Positions 47,515-58,278 are shown, counted from the first letter of the stretch. The stretch is DNA of 64,000 nucleotides from Ciona savignyi (GCA_000149265.1 CH002675.1:207751-271750), one strand, 5' to 3'. A program made the numbers and translations. Notes: a model not told the origin generated them from the letters alone.

Positions 47515-50500
47515 CCTTTCCAACAGAGCAGGTACGTGAAGTATAGTGTTTGTTCTTTTGAATTATATCTTCCTTAATCTGGTTACTAGAGGTGTGTTAT
47601 AGTAAGTTGTTGATAGAAACTTGTCAATAAACTAGCGCTTATTTTGTTTTTCAGGCAAAATGGGTCGCCGTCCAGCTCGATGGTAAGTTTTGTAACCTGT
47701 AAAATATGTATATCATTCACTTCGCCTCCACAACATTTAGAGAATAACAGTGTAGTTAGTTTAAAGCAAACGTTATTTAATCTAATTTCTCCACATGCCA
47801 AGATATAGGCTTTGTGATTACAATGATGATTTTACACATGTCTCTTCTCTGATTAAAAATGAAACGATACATTTTTATACTTTCTGAGTAATCACAAGTT
47901 TTTTAGTTAATTCTAAGAGATGAGAGTATTGATGAAAACTAAAAGGATGAAACTGCACACCAAAATTAGAGTTCTGTGGTTGAAATTAGTGTTTGCTGCA
48001 GGGTTAGAATTAGAGCTGCAACGATAATCGCTTGGGTATTTTACCATAGACGCATTATTTTATTAGGGGATCTTTGCATAAAAATGTGATTCGAATATTG
48101 TAAAATTAGCTGTTATGCACTTACAACCACATTATGTTGAACACACTTTGTAACATTTGTTTTTCTGGTGTAACAATCGCAATAAACTGTAGTCCTATGC
48201 CTATCAATATGTATTATTCGGGCTAATATGTTATAATGATATTGTTCATTTATACATACTTTGTTATATCATTTAGATTGATATCATGCATTTAGATTTA
48301 TACAAGTTAACTTGCCTTACTTAGCATAACTTAACATTGTATTACGTAAAGTTTAGTAATCAATCTGTCAATGTTGTTTAGTGTAATTGAAGTTAAGTAG
48401 AAAAACTTTATTATAATCACAATATATACGATCTACACCTATGTATCGTTGCAGACCTAGTTAGAATTAGTTTCCATTGTATCAGTGAGCTGTTTTCCTC
48501 TTTTTTTAAAGATCCCGTAAACCCTAAAGCTGTTATGATTAGTAAATACCAAAATTGTAAATTTAACACCATTAGAGATTATAATATAATCTTCATAATT
48601 GTTTCCTTTTGTAGTGCCCGTTGGTCCTATTATCTTATTATAAGTAAAATTAAAATTAGCATGATTTAAAATCCATTACCGATAGTCGAAAGGAAAAATT
48701 AGTACTGATAAAAGACCGCATGACTGAACAATTTACATTATATAAAATTTCCATTTCAGTTACCGGTATTGTAAAAACAAGCCGTACCCGAAATCACGTT
48801 TCTGCCGTGGTGTTCCGGATCCAAAGATCCGAATCTTCGATCTCGGACGAAAACGAGCAGATGTGAGGGATTTTCCATTATGTCTCCATATGGTGTCTGA
48901 TGAGCTTGAGCAACTCAGTTCTGAAGCACTGGAAGCTGCTCGAATTTGCGCGAACAAGTATGTGGACATGTCTGTGGTAGTATTTTTTTCACTCTTGTGT
49001 CTTGTTTTATATATAACTGGGTTGTTTGTATTAAGACATGGCCGTTTGTTACTTTTCTTGAACTTTCAAATCTTAAAGATACCTTTTATATTTTAAAAGT
49101 TATATATATATTTGAAACAAACTAATATATTGATAAAATGTCACAGTGATGATTAGTTTTTCTTGATTGTAAATGAAGAGTAACCCAACTTAACTCTCTC
49201 TATCTGAGTGACATTTAACCAAAGTTAAAAATTTACAAATAAGTTTGCTCCTCGTCATTTGTATGTTAGTAAACAAAGAAATCCACTAAGTGTTTGGCCA
49301 GTTGTAAAAATATTATGGTAAGGACAAGGTTTTTATGTCGGTATTACGTATTAGTATGGGTATAATTATAATGTTTAAGTGATTTTTAGTTCGTGTTCCT
49401 CCCCTGGCACATCTGATTAAGCTATTATCTATCATTTCAATCATGTATAATCTATGGAATGTATCAGGAACTGAATATGCAGATTGACCATCTAGCTCCT
49501 TAAACAAATGTTTAGCTCCAACCCCTTACAGGTACATGGTAAAGTACTGCGGTAAAGATTCATTTCATTTACGAATTCGTGTCCATCCTTTCCATGTGGT
49601 TCGTATCAACAAAATGTTGTCATGTGCTGGAGCCGATAGGTGAGTGAATTGCAACTAATGCTCTGTTCCAAAAGGTCACAATGCTCCACATTTTTTTCAT
49701 AGTTTTCAAATAGTTTGTTTTGGTTGAATCTTGAATGTCACAGTGATGATTAGTTTTTCTTGACTGTAAGTGAAGATCAACCGAACTTAACTCTCTCTAT
49801 CTGAGTGACATTTTACTTTTTTTTATCTGACTAAAAATATTTGACAATGTATTGTGCATGAGGGGAACAAGTAGTCTAGCCACTCTGTCAGTTAGCACGG
49901 TAAACTTCGTTTAATCCCTCAGTCTTGAAAAAATTTTCAACACTGATATTTGTAAAAATACATAACCACAGTCAAGTTGCAAAAGCCATTTTCAAAATTG
50001 TATTGCATATTTAAAGAAGGTACTTAGTTATTTTTAAAATACACTTCAAGCATTCTGTGGATATGCCTAAATGCTAATATTAGACTGGCATACAAGTATC
50101 AACTAGCAAGCAGTTGGTTTAAACCTCTATATATTTACATATTTGACCAAACCATTTAAATAAGTATAACTATTCATTTATAAACAATCAATCAAACTTT
50201 TTCTGCAGGCTCCAGACTGGTATGAGAGGAGCGTACGGCAAACCGCAAGGTTTAGTGGCGCGCGTGAAGATTGGTCAACCCATCATGTCGATGAGGTGCA
50301 AGGACAACTACTCGAGGTCATGCTATTGAAGCTCTCCGTCGTGCAAAGTTCAAGTTCCCTGGTCGACAAAAGGTGCTTAAAATGTTTTTTTTTTATTTTT
50401 TACCTAGTAAAATGCTATCTTGATTATGTTTTTTATGAACCCCATCATGTTCCACATCTGGTATACGTAGTTGTGGCTATAAAACCGTTTACTTAGTTAA

Positions 50501-50849
50501 CGAGTTAATGTTTGTTTAGACAGAGTTGTGTCAAATGCTTTTATTTCCCATGATCGCAATGATGTTAACTACATGTCTCTTCTCTGAAAAATTCTATGAA
50601 GAGTAATTGTTTCAGTTCTGAGTGATCTGTTTTTAAGGGTTTTAATTTTTCCTTGAAATCAAGTCAGGTCACGAATTGAATTCCATCCATCTTCCTCAGA
50701 TCTACGACTCCCCGAAGTGGGGCTTTACAAAGTGGAATCGTGATGATTACGAACGAATGTTGGCGGAAGGTCTTCTAATTCCTGATGGCGTCTCCTGCCA
50801 ATACAAACCCAACAAGGGAAAGTTGTCCCATTGGAAGGCTCGACAGTAA
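47515..50849 (+). CDS. RPL10: 60S ribosomal protein L10 (uL16), apparent frameshift in exon 4
   Basis: Large-subunit protein near the peptidyl-transferase centre, needed for late 60S maturation. Leader exon ~47515-47531; coding exons 47660-47682 (MGRRPAR), 48760-48957 ([31 protein letters not shown]), 49532-49639 ([19 protein letters not shown]), 50209-50372 and 50700-50849 ([20 protein letters not shown] to stop). Exon 4 reads [13 protein letters not shown] to [12 protein letters not shown], then breaks: [18 protein letters not shown] continues in another frame from 50319, and the first frame would stop at 50327-50329. Restoring two bases would give exactly 214 codons, the usual length, so I read it as an assembly error or a local allele, not a pseudogene; introns and all other exons are intact. 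Each of the four introns downstream of exon 47660-47682 hosts a C/D snoRNA-like element. Confidence 0.95.
47814..47895 (+). ncRNA. C/D-box snoRNA in RPL10 intron 1
   Basis: Perfect 8-bp terminal stem GTGATTAC / GTAATCAC. C box ATGATGA at 47823-47829, D' box CTGA at 47849-47852, D box CTGA at 47884-47887. The sequence before D', ACATGTCTCTTCT, is shared with the intron-4 element and is complementary over GAAGAGACATG to a conserved 28S rRNA segment as I remember it; the D+5 rule points to the G in GAAG. Length 82 nt and intronic position fit processing from the spliced intron. Confidence 0.8.
49139..49213 (+). ncRNA. C/D-box snoRNA in RPL10 intron 2
   Basis: Perfect 6-bp terminal stem TGTCAC / GTGACA. 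C box GTGATGA at 49146-49152 and D box CTGA at 49204-49207. The guide before D, AACTTAACTCTCTCTAT, is complementary over AGAGAGAGTT to a conserved 28S rRNA stretch (GAAGAGAGAGTT in most animals, from memory); D+5 would target an A. 75 nt, with a near-duplicate in the next intron. Confidence 0.85.
49736..49810 (+). ncRNA. C/D-box snoRNA in RPL10 intron 3 (paralogue of intron-2 element)
   Basis: Same 75-nt length, TGTCAC / GTGACA stem, C box GTGATGA (49743-49749), D box CTGA (49801-49804) and identical D guide ACTTAACTCTCTCTAT. Differences from the intron-2 copy cluster in the middle (D'/C' region), while flanking intron sequence is unrelated, which indicates selection on the RNA or a recent element-only duplication. 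Confidence 0.85.
50552..50627 (+). ncRNA. C/D-box snoRNA in RPL10 intron 4 (paralogue of intron-1 element)
   Basis: Terminal stem GATCGC / GTGATC with one G-U pair. C box ATGATGT (50559-50565) has one change from consensus. D' box CTGA at 50584-50587 is preceded by the same ACATGTCTCTTCT guide as in intron 1. D box CTGA at 50618-50621. 76 nt. Confidence 0.7.
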
Positions 50850-50858
50850 TCAATGGCG

Positions 50859-50864
50859 AATAAA
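50859..50864 (+). terminator. RPL10 polyadenylation signal
   Basis: AATAAA ten bases after the RPL10 stop codon, giving the very short 3' UTR usual for ribosomal protein genes. Confidence 0.8.
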
Positions 50865-51221
50865 ATATCAGATATTGAAATCAGTTTTTGTTTTTTGAAA
50901 TTCACGTTTGTTTAAGCCAACTTGTGTTGTTATTGAAAAGGTAAAATAATGAGATATTGCAAGGTGTTGCTCAACTACCGTTTGAAAAATTAGGTACTTG
51001 AAATCTTGTATCCAGATTGTTATACAGCAGGACAGTCAGGAAAAAAAATTTACCATTTTTAGCGTTCAACCGGATCACCCAAATTTTAATTCTCTGATTT
51101 TAGCTAATTTAAAATAAGTTTTATAAATAGGCTCACTTTTTTATATTTAATAACAAAAGTAATAATTCTGAAAATATTTCAAATCTTGGAAATACATTTT
51201 TAATCAAACCTATAAAGATGG

Positions 51222-51786
51222 ATTACAGGTTCCATGACAACTGAACCCTTTTAATTGATCCCCTTTACAACTGAACCCTTTTAATTGATCCCCTTTACAA
51301 CTGAACCCTTTTACAACTGAACCCCTTTCAACTGAACCTCTTACAACTGAACTCCTTTCAAATGAACCCCTTACAACTTATGCCCTCACAACTTAACCCC
51401 TTTTAACCGAACACCTTATAACTTAACCTCTTACAACTGGACACATTTTAACTTATCCACTTGACAACTGAAGCCCCCACATCAACACATTAGGGCAAAC
51501 AGACATAATTTATTAATCCTCTCTTTAAATGTCAATTAAGTTTAATGAATTGTATACTGCCGTTTAAATGTGGTTTACCCAAAGAGTCGTAACATCTTTT
51601 ATACAAATGATGGAAACAAACTTTATCAGTATTTAATTTTGGACATGACGACGTCATCGGGCTAAAGTTTTTCAAGGATTCAGTTGTAAGGGGTTCAGTT
51701 GTATGGGTTTAGTTGTAAGGGGTTCAGTTGTAAGGGGTTCAGTTGTAGGGGTTCAGTTGACTGGTCACCGGATTACAACCTGTAAC
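51222..51786. mobile_element. Foldback-like element made of inverted minisatellites
   Basis: The left arm (about 51237-51480) is a tandem run of 15-17 bp units near ACAACTGAACCCCTTT, including a duplicated 28-bp higher unit. The right arm (about 51678-51760) is the same unit inverted, GGGGTTCAGTTGTAA. Outermost are short inverted repeats TTACAGGT (51223-51230) and ACCTGTAA (51778-51785). The ~190-bp core is unique and non-coding. Confidence 0.7.
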
Positions 51787-52489
51787 TTCCCGACTAGATG
51801 CTGGCTCCTAACACATGTCTTTGTGAGAAGTTGCAATATGCTTAGACGGCGGTCTCTTATTCAGAGTTTGAAATAACGCGTCATTGTCCAAAACTTCATA
51901 AATTTATTCGAAATTGACACGCGAATGATGTCGGGAACGAAAAGTCTTGTAAATGACGGGTTTCTAAAGAGAAATATATGTACAATTAAATGATCACAAA
52001 TTTACTAATTTAGGAAATAAAAACAATATTTACCCAATTGTGACTGAACAGAAGCCAAAACACGTCATATACATCTTAACAATCACCGATTATTCCAAAA
52101 CATACCAACTAAAACTATCAAAGAACCTATTAGCCTACCTCACGATAATGATCAGGTGGTAAAACAAACAGCGTTCTATACTTCGGTGAAATAGTGGGAA
52201 ATACTATACCGATCTTTTCCTCGTGACATAGATATAAATATATACAATAATGGCGACGATAAGTCTTGCACAACCAATTAAATTGATTTCTATGCGCGTC
52301 CGGATGTGACGTTTGGTAGTAAAAATGGCGTATAACCAATTAAGAGACCTCTATGCTCGGCCGGAAATGACATGTGGCCCCTCTTAGTCATGGTATTTAC
52401 ATTATTTTGCTGAGTATAACACTGGTGCTGATTCCCCAATATTTGTACGATTGGAAGCAGCATGTACTCGGTTGCGCATCGGTGTTATC

Positions 52490-52935
52490 GTTTACATGTA
52501 AAATTTTGTAACAGTTGAGCAGTGCTTTATGAAATAATTGTGTTGATTGTGCATCTGGCTGTTTGGTTGGAAAAAAATTGTTCTACAATAGGGGGGACCT
52601 GCCAAAAATTTGAAGGGTTTTGAATTTAAATTCCAAGCTATAATTTTAAATTGTAAACGATCTACGGCTTACTGTGGTAGAATTTTGAGTGACAGCCCTT
52701 TTGTGAGGACAGAGTGCATTGGAGAGATGGGGAAAATAATTGGTTGAACGCCTCTTGTAAGTTATGATGTATAAGTGAGTAAAGGTTGGATATAGGATGT
52801 ACTTGTTTTTACACCAGTGTTTCTTGTTTATATGTGTAACTGTGTAATAGTGGAGCAGAGCTATATGAAATAAAAGTGTTAATAGTGCATTTTTAACCTG
52901 TTTAGTAGGAAAAAAGTCCCCAATGTACAAAGGGG
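52490..52935. repeat. Degraded tandem duplication, offset about 335 bp
   Basis: The block from 52490 (TTGAGCAGTGCTTTATGAAA, GTGCATCTGGCTGTTTGG) recurs from 52825 (TGGAGCAGAGCTATATGAAA, GTGCATTTTTAACCTGTTT). Just before, a shorter duplication places AACCAATTAA...TCTATGC...CCGGA at about 52273 and 52334. No coding potential seen. Confidence 0.5.
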
Positions 52936-53458
52936 TACTTGCTCTACATTTTCTAGTGGTTATAACATACAATATAATTACGCATATTTTTTTGGGGGGG
53001 GGATTACTCAGTCAACTTACCAAAGCTGTTACCAAGGTTTAGTAATTTTTTAATAGTTAAAAAAATACATAACAAATAATTAGTTAAGGAATTACACAAA
53101 AGGGATTGTTACCAATGACATGGACTGTGTGTCTACTCGTCCGAAATCGTTTTAGCTAGCTAGAAGGAGTTATCAGATTGGACTGAAAATTTCACAAATG
53201 GTCCCTCACGTGTTGTACGGATGTGTAGCCGACTGATACATATGCCGACTCCCATAAAAAATCATCCTAGCGACTGTAAGGCCAGGGGTTTTTCAATGCT
53301 AGTAATTGGCCGGAACCAGGTCTCAGGATCCACTGCCGATTATATCTGGTACATAAAACTCTGTTCCGGCCCCATATGTACACCTAGGCTTGAAGCTAAA
53401 CTTGACTGGCAGGGGAAAAATAATGACGTAGATGGAAAACAACTGTTTTAAGTGTCAA

Positions 53459-53492
53459 TGACGTCATGAGGTGATAAGTATCAATGACGTCA
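53459..53492. promoter_or_regulatory. Paired CRE palindromes
   Basis: Two perfect TGACGTCA sites (53459-53466 and 53485-53492), 26 bp apart, within a tandem-like ATCAATGACGTCAT...GAGGTGA unit. Such sites bind CREB/ATF-family bZIP factors. It lies 1.7 kb upstream of the forkhead gene, so an enhancer role is possible but unproven. Confidence 0.45.
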
Positions 53493-53864
53493 TTGAGGTG
53501 AGGACAGAATGAACTCCGGCGTGGATTAACTAAAATGCAGTTTTTGCAAATCTAATATCAAAATATATATGACTGCTATATGACTTTCTAGTATTTATGT
53601 CTAAATTTTATTTTGGGGTGATTTTTAATAATTTTATTTTACTTTGAAGATATGTGTTTTTTGTTTTGTGTTTCGAGCCAAGTTTCGAACCCATGTTGGC
53701 TCGGAAAAAAAAACACATGTCACTCGTGGTATATCTTGAGCACAACGTTTGTTTCTGCAAACTAACGTTGGTATAGGCCTACAAAAAAAACAAATAAAAA
53801 ATGTTTAACTCGATTGCAAAATCTTCATTTTTACATTGGACGTAAACAAGGCGAATAACGCATT

Positions 53865-54260
53865 TGATAGAAATTGGTGGAAATGAATTTTATAGGAATT
53901 CGACTAAATATACCGCTATACATTTATTACACAATAGCTTACTTCTATAAAAGTTTTTCGGTGGTTGAGTTTTGGAGGGATTTTCGGGAAAACGCTTTAA
54001 TATGGGTATTGAATGCCTGCATATTTGTTCAAATTGAAATTCGCTATCCATTTATGCCGTTATTGTGTTGTTACATTAAAATCATTACGTCATTCGTTCA
54101 CACTTGGGAACAATTTCATAAATTACCCTATTAGTCGTAACAATGTCACTCTGTTATCACGATTTGCGCAATATCTTTTTGGTGTAATATTTTGGAGTTT
54201 TTGAAATGACTAGTTGTGATATTTTTGCAGTTAATTTGACTTGTGCCATGTGTTTTAATA
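53865..54260 (+). repeat. Unclassified dispersed repeat, copy 4
   Basis: Plus-strand copy of the repeat at 25340 and 33690, with a CATTTATTACACAATAG block, TTTTCGGGAAAACG and TGGGTATTGAATGCCTGCAT. A diverged relative lies at 33125-33330. The overlapping ORFs of 63 and 86 codons come from the repeat. Confidence 0.55.
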
Positions 54261-55159
54261 TTAATTTTTTTTAAATATTAAATTTCATTATGTAGAAGAA
54301 GTGATGTTCACAAGTTAAAGTAGCCTCCTATGTAAAATATTATAAAAACTCCAATTTTTGGTAATAACTTAACGTAAAAGTAAAATACAAGTTTAAGTTG
54401 GAATAATGTTTTGGTACTACTGGAATTGCGCGTTTCTGTAACTAAAAGTTATGTTAAAGCATAGGTGTGCATAAATCTGGCAAGAATATACTTGAACTTT
54501 CAACTCATCGGATGAAAAGCGACGTACCAAACCACCAAGCTTTTCGGTCGGACGAAAAACGAGGATAACATTTAGTATCTTATCAATTATTGTCCTATAT
54601 AGTGCATTACTGATTCGTAAGAGAATTTTAAAAACAAAATTAATAAGCACTTGTAACTCTTATTTGATTAATAGGTATTTTCTGCTTTGGCCTTTCAGCT
54701 CGTAACCAAGGCTAATTGGTACTTTATCCTTTGTGTTTAGTCTCAATGTCGCCTTAATGAGTTGTTTTCCTATTTATCAAACCCGAGAATGGAAAACTAA
54801 CAAATATTAGCCCTGATAGGACTACCCACTTCGAGTACCAAACATACATACATCAAAACACCTCACTATTCTGGTGTGTAAGTTCAACTAGACTAATCGC
54901 CCTCTCGCGATAATGCTTTTTAATACGACAAACATTCGGAGATTGATGTATTTGAGTTGCCAGCCAACTCATATTTGACGATTGATGTTTGATACATTAA
55001 GCGACAAAACCACTTACTAAATGATTACACTGTTTTGTGTGCAAACAACAGTTTGTCAAACTCGTAATAGATGGCAATTAAAACACCCGACTAAAAGCTG
55101 TTTGCTTCTTGTCAAGTATTTTAACCAGGGAGAGCGAAACAAAAGAGCATCAGATCAGA

Positions 55160-55762
55160 ATGGAAAAGCCAAAGACAACAGAAAACGACGGTCGCAAGCC
55201 AAGCAGACCTTACGTCGGTCTAATTGCCGAAGCAATTTTAGCCTCTAAACCAAAACAATTGAGTTTAGGTCAGATATATGACTACTTAGAGAAGAAATAC
55301 TTGTACTTTAAACTTCGCACAAGTGGCTGGAAGAACAGCATCCGACACAACTTGTCTTTAAATCATTGCTTTATAAAAGTCGGGAGGTGCGAAGATGGCA
55401 AGGGGAACTACTGGACAATACATCCGAATTACGAAGCTGCCTTTCGACGCGGCGATTTTAAATGGCGGCAAATATCTCGCCGAAGAATACGCCAAAAACA
55501 AAGAAAGCAAGAAAATGAATATATGCTGGATGAAAACCCGCGTGCTTACCAGTACCCCGAAATCAACTTCGCCGAACAGCAATTTTACTTTAGCCACCCG
55601 TACGGCACAGGCATTGCCAACCCATATTTCAGTTACCTTCCGACGCCATGGGCTTTAACATTCCAACCTATATCCCATAATCACCAACAACTATACGCTA
55701 AACTGCTACTTGATCAGTTTAATTGGACAAATCACATCATTTCGACTGCTCCTATAATGTAA
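55160..55762 (+). CDS. Forkhead transcription factor, FoxQ2-like
   Basis: Nuclear DNA-binding regulator, 200 residues, single exon. The ATG at 55160 (MEKPKTTENDGRKP) is the first in frame; an upstream open stretch lacks an ATG. The forkhead domain spans about residues 13-110: RPYVGLIAEAILASKPKQ, recognition helix WKNSIRHNLSLNHCF (57-71), then KVGRCEDGKGNYWTIHP and FRRGDFKWRQISRRR. The GKGxYWxIHPxxxxxFxRGDF wing is most like FoxQ2. Unusual features are RPYVGL in place of the common PYSYIAL, and His in place of Asp/Asn in NLSLNHCF. The C-terminal half is Tyr- and Phe-rich without a clear EH1 repressor motif. FoxQ2 genes act in anterior or apical neural patterning in many animals; the role here is inferred. 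A lineage-specific orphan Fox is an alternative. Confidence 0.9.
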   Translation: MEKPKTTENDGRKPSRPYVGLIAEAILASKPKQLSLGQIYDYLEKKYLYFKLRTSGWKNSIRHNLSLNHCFIKVGRCEDGKGNYWTIHPNYEAAFRRGDFKWRQISRRRIRQKQRKQENEYMLDENPRAYQYPEINFAEQQFYFSHPYGTGIANPYFSYLPTPWALTFQPISHNHQQLYAKLLLDQFNWTNHIISTAPIM

Positions 55763-56545
55763 ATCAATCAGACCTGTTATAATAATTTGCTCAAGTTCGT
55801 TACATCGCGGTTTATATTTGTTATGGTCAAACAAATACAAAAAAAATGATAGACCTATTCTTATGTTGTATTAAAGGGTTTTATTCTAGTGATACATAGC
55901 TTGAGGAAGGCAAAAAAAGCTAATGCTCAATAATTAATTTAAAAGTCAACTGCTTGAGTCGTGAATTAAAGGACAGGTGCAACTTCTGATTCTTACCACG
56001 ACTAACCCTAAGAATAAAACAATTTTAAATAAATTAAACACAAATTCGTCAAAGGACTTTTTGTGGATTTTTTTAATTTTGTGGATTTGTTTAACACGAG
56101 ATTAAACCAAGACTACTGTACCCGACTACAGTTCCGTTTCTAAATAACATTCTGTATATGAGGCTATTGAAGGTAACACATAATTTTGTAGCATCGAAAA
56201 AATTTATAGACATTCATGGGTTATATGGGTTGTACCAATGCTGAATGACTGTCTGATATACCACATACTACAATAGCTGCGACAATCTGTCGAATTGCCT
56301 GTATGATAACGCCCCCTGTTTTTCCCATTGACAGAAATAAAATATAAATGTCATATCCTCTAAATATAATTCCTTATCTTTAAAATTGTTTTTGCTTTAT
56401 TTAGGTGACCTGACTATAATTTTGTTCTCCCAATTACACCAAATACCCTACAATCGGATCGCGTTCGGTAAATGTATAAATGTATTTTCTCGTTAGACGA
56501 CGCTAGAGAGTTAAATAAAACATATTCGAATGTCGATGGGTAAAA

Positions 56546-56788
56546 ATAGGATAATATAGGATATATTCGTGTATATCTACGTGAATGGAAAAACCAAGGG
56601 GGTTAACATACGGTAAATCGTCAGATCACCTCGCACCCACCGTCGGGTTACCGGAGCTATTGCAGTGTGTTGTGTATGATTCACACGTTCCTTCAATTTA
56701 GTAGAACCCATTAATACGCTGGGTTCATGCAATGTCCGTTAAGTGCCTAGCCCAAGGACACAACCGACTAGCTAGTGACCAGTTTCAA
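56546..56788 (-). mobile_element. tRNA-derived SINE, head missing
   Basis: Reverse copy with tail (ATCCTATATTATCCT in SINE orientation) and body intact to CTAGCTAGTCGG; the tRNA-like head is lost after GAAACTGGTC. Confidence 0.82.
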
Positions 56789-58240
56789 TTGGTTAACGCA
56801 AGCGATACACTTTCTATATACATATAAAAAAACTTAACGCAGCTGATTTTTTAAATATAACGGTTACAAGGCCATCAGCATGGATGGAAAACTTACCCCA
56901 TACAAATGTTATTGGTGAACACTCTTGTACTAAATTAATGACTAACGTGACCGACTCGAATACAGTATGCCATTTAAAAAAGGTGAGTCCTGCAAGGTAT
57001 CGTGACTTAACCCGGTAAATTTAAGGTTTTTGGATATGGCTTTTTTATTAATCAAAAGTAAATTAATTGGTCACCTGACTACATTAAGCACGTGGTATAG
57101 TCTACCACATTTTGCCGCCAATGCATAAACTACCACAAGGTTTAGCAAAATCGGTACAGTTCTTTGTCGTAAAAGATTACGTTGCCGAGCGGAAAGAGGA
57201 TTAAAAATAGTATATAATCACAAAACATCAATCTGTATGGGACTCATCATGAGTTCAAACCAGCCTCGAATTAAATTAGCAATTGTAAATAGGTACTTAA
57301 ATATTTTGATAGGTTCTTGTTGAAATGTGCAACATTTAAATCTTTTGATCTAACCATTGTATCGATTAGCCAGCACTTACCCATTCTTCAAAGTTACATA
57401 ATTGATTTTGAATTTTTTATGATAATCTATGGGAAATCAAACACTCTTCAATTACCATAAATAAGAGGCTACACGCTGCAGCAATAAATGCGGCAAATTG
57501 CATGTTTTTTTTGTTTGTACGCAAACAAAATATGTTCAAATATTAGCCAAATTTTATGAACAAGTTCTTAAAATAAAATCCTAACTTTCTATAGATACTT
57601 CAACAGCATTCTTTGGATGAAGAACTCTTATGACGTCACAAGAACCTAATTATTTTTAGGCCACAAGCAAAAAGTAAGTATCAAACAATTTTTATTTAGA
57701 GTTTCATTGTTAAACGCGTATATGTCTCTGATCAATTTTTATGATTGAGATTTATTGTTAAACTATTGTGGTAACGCATTGCCAAAAAGCGTGACACATG
57801 CGGCTTTTCGTTCTCGGACATACGATGTGGGGCGATTTCAGAAGTATCTGCCTGGCATTAATATAGTTCCAGCCGTCGGTTGTTTTAGCTTCATTCGCGT
57901 TTACAACTTCGGCTAACTCGATAGTAAGGATGTCGTGAGTTTTTAGCTTTGTGTTACTACGTATTGTGGTCTGGGGGCGTGCGGGTCGGGTTTATTTGCT
58001 AGCCAAACATAAAGAAAGTCAAACGAAACCGCTTATTATCCGAAGCGGGCCTGCGTGGTGTCACTACGCTTGCTCTGTGTACGTGGAAAAACTAGGCGCG
58101 GCTTTGTCACCTAACACTACAAGTAGAAATTTGAAAAATAACAAGGGAGATGCGACGTACATAATGCCTTTATGCGGCGGAGAAATCACAAAGTCCCAGA
58201 TATTTCCATTGTTCTTTTCATAACAGCAATTGTTATAGGC

Positions 58241-58278
58241 TATATATATATATATATATACTGTATATATATGTATGT
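58241..58278. repeat. TA-rich microsatellite
   Basis: (TA)10 followed by CTGTATATATATGTATG. Simple sequence repeat, no further structure seen. Confidence 0.85.

Noticed and set aside
51237..51480. CRISPR-like array
   Set aside because: Units are contiguous minisatellite copies without spacers in a eukaryotic context, mirrored by an inverted arm.
53671..53703. tRNA-like hairpin with GGTTCGAAAC on the minus strand
   Set aside because: Only an 8-bp stem around a B-box-like word; no A box or cloverleaf found.
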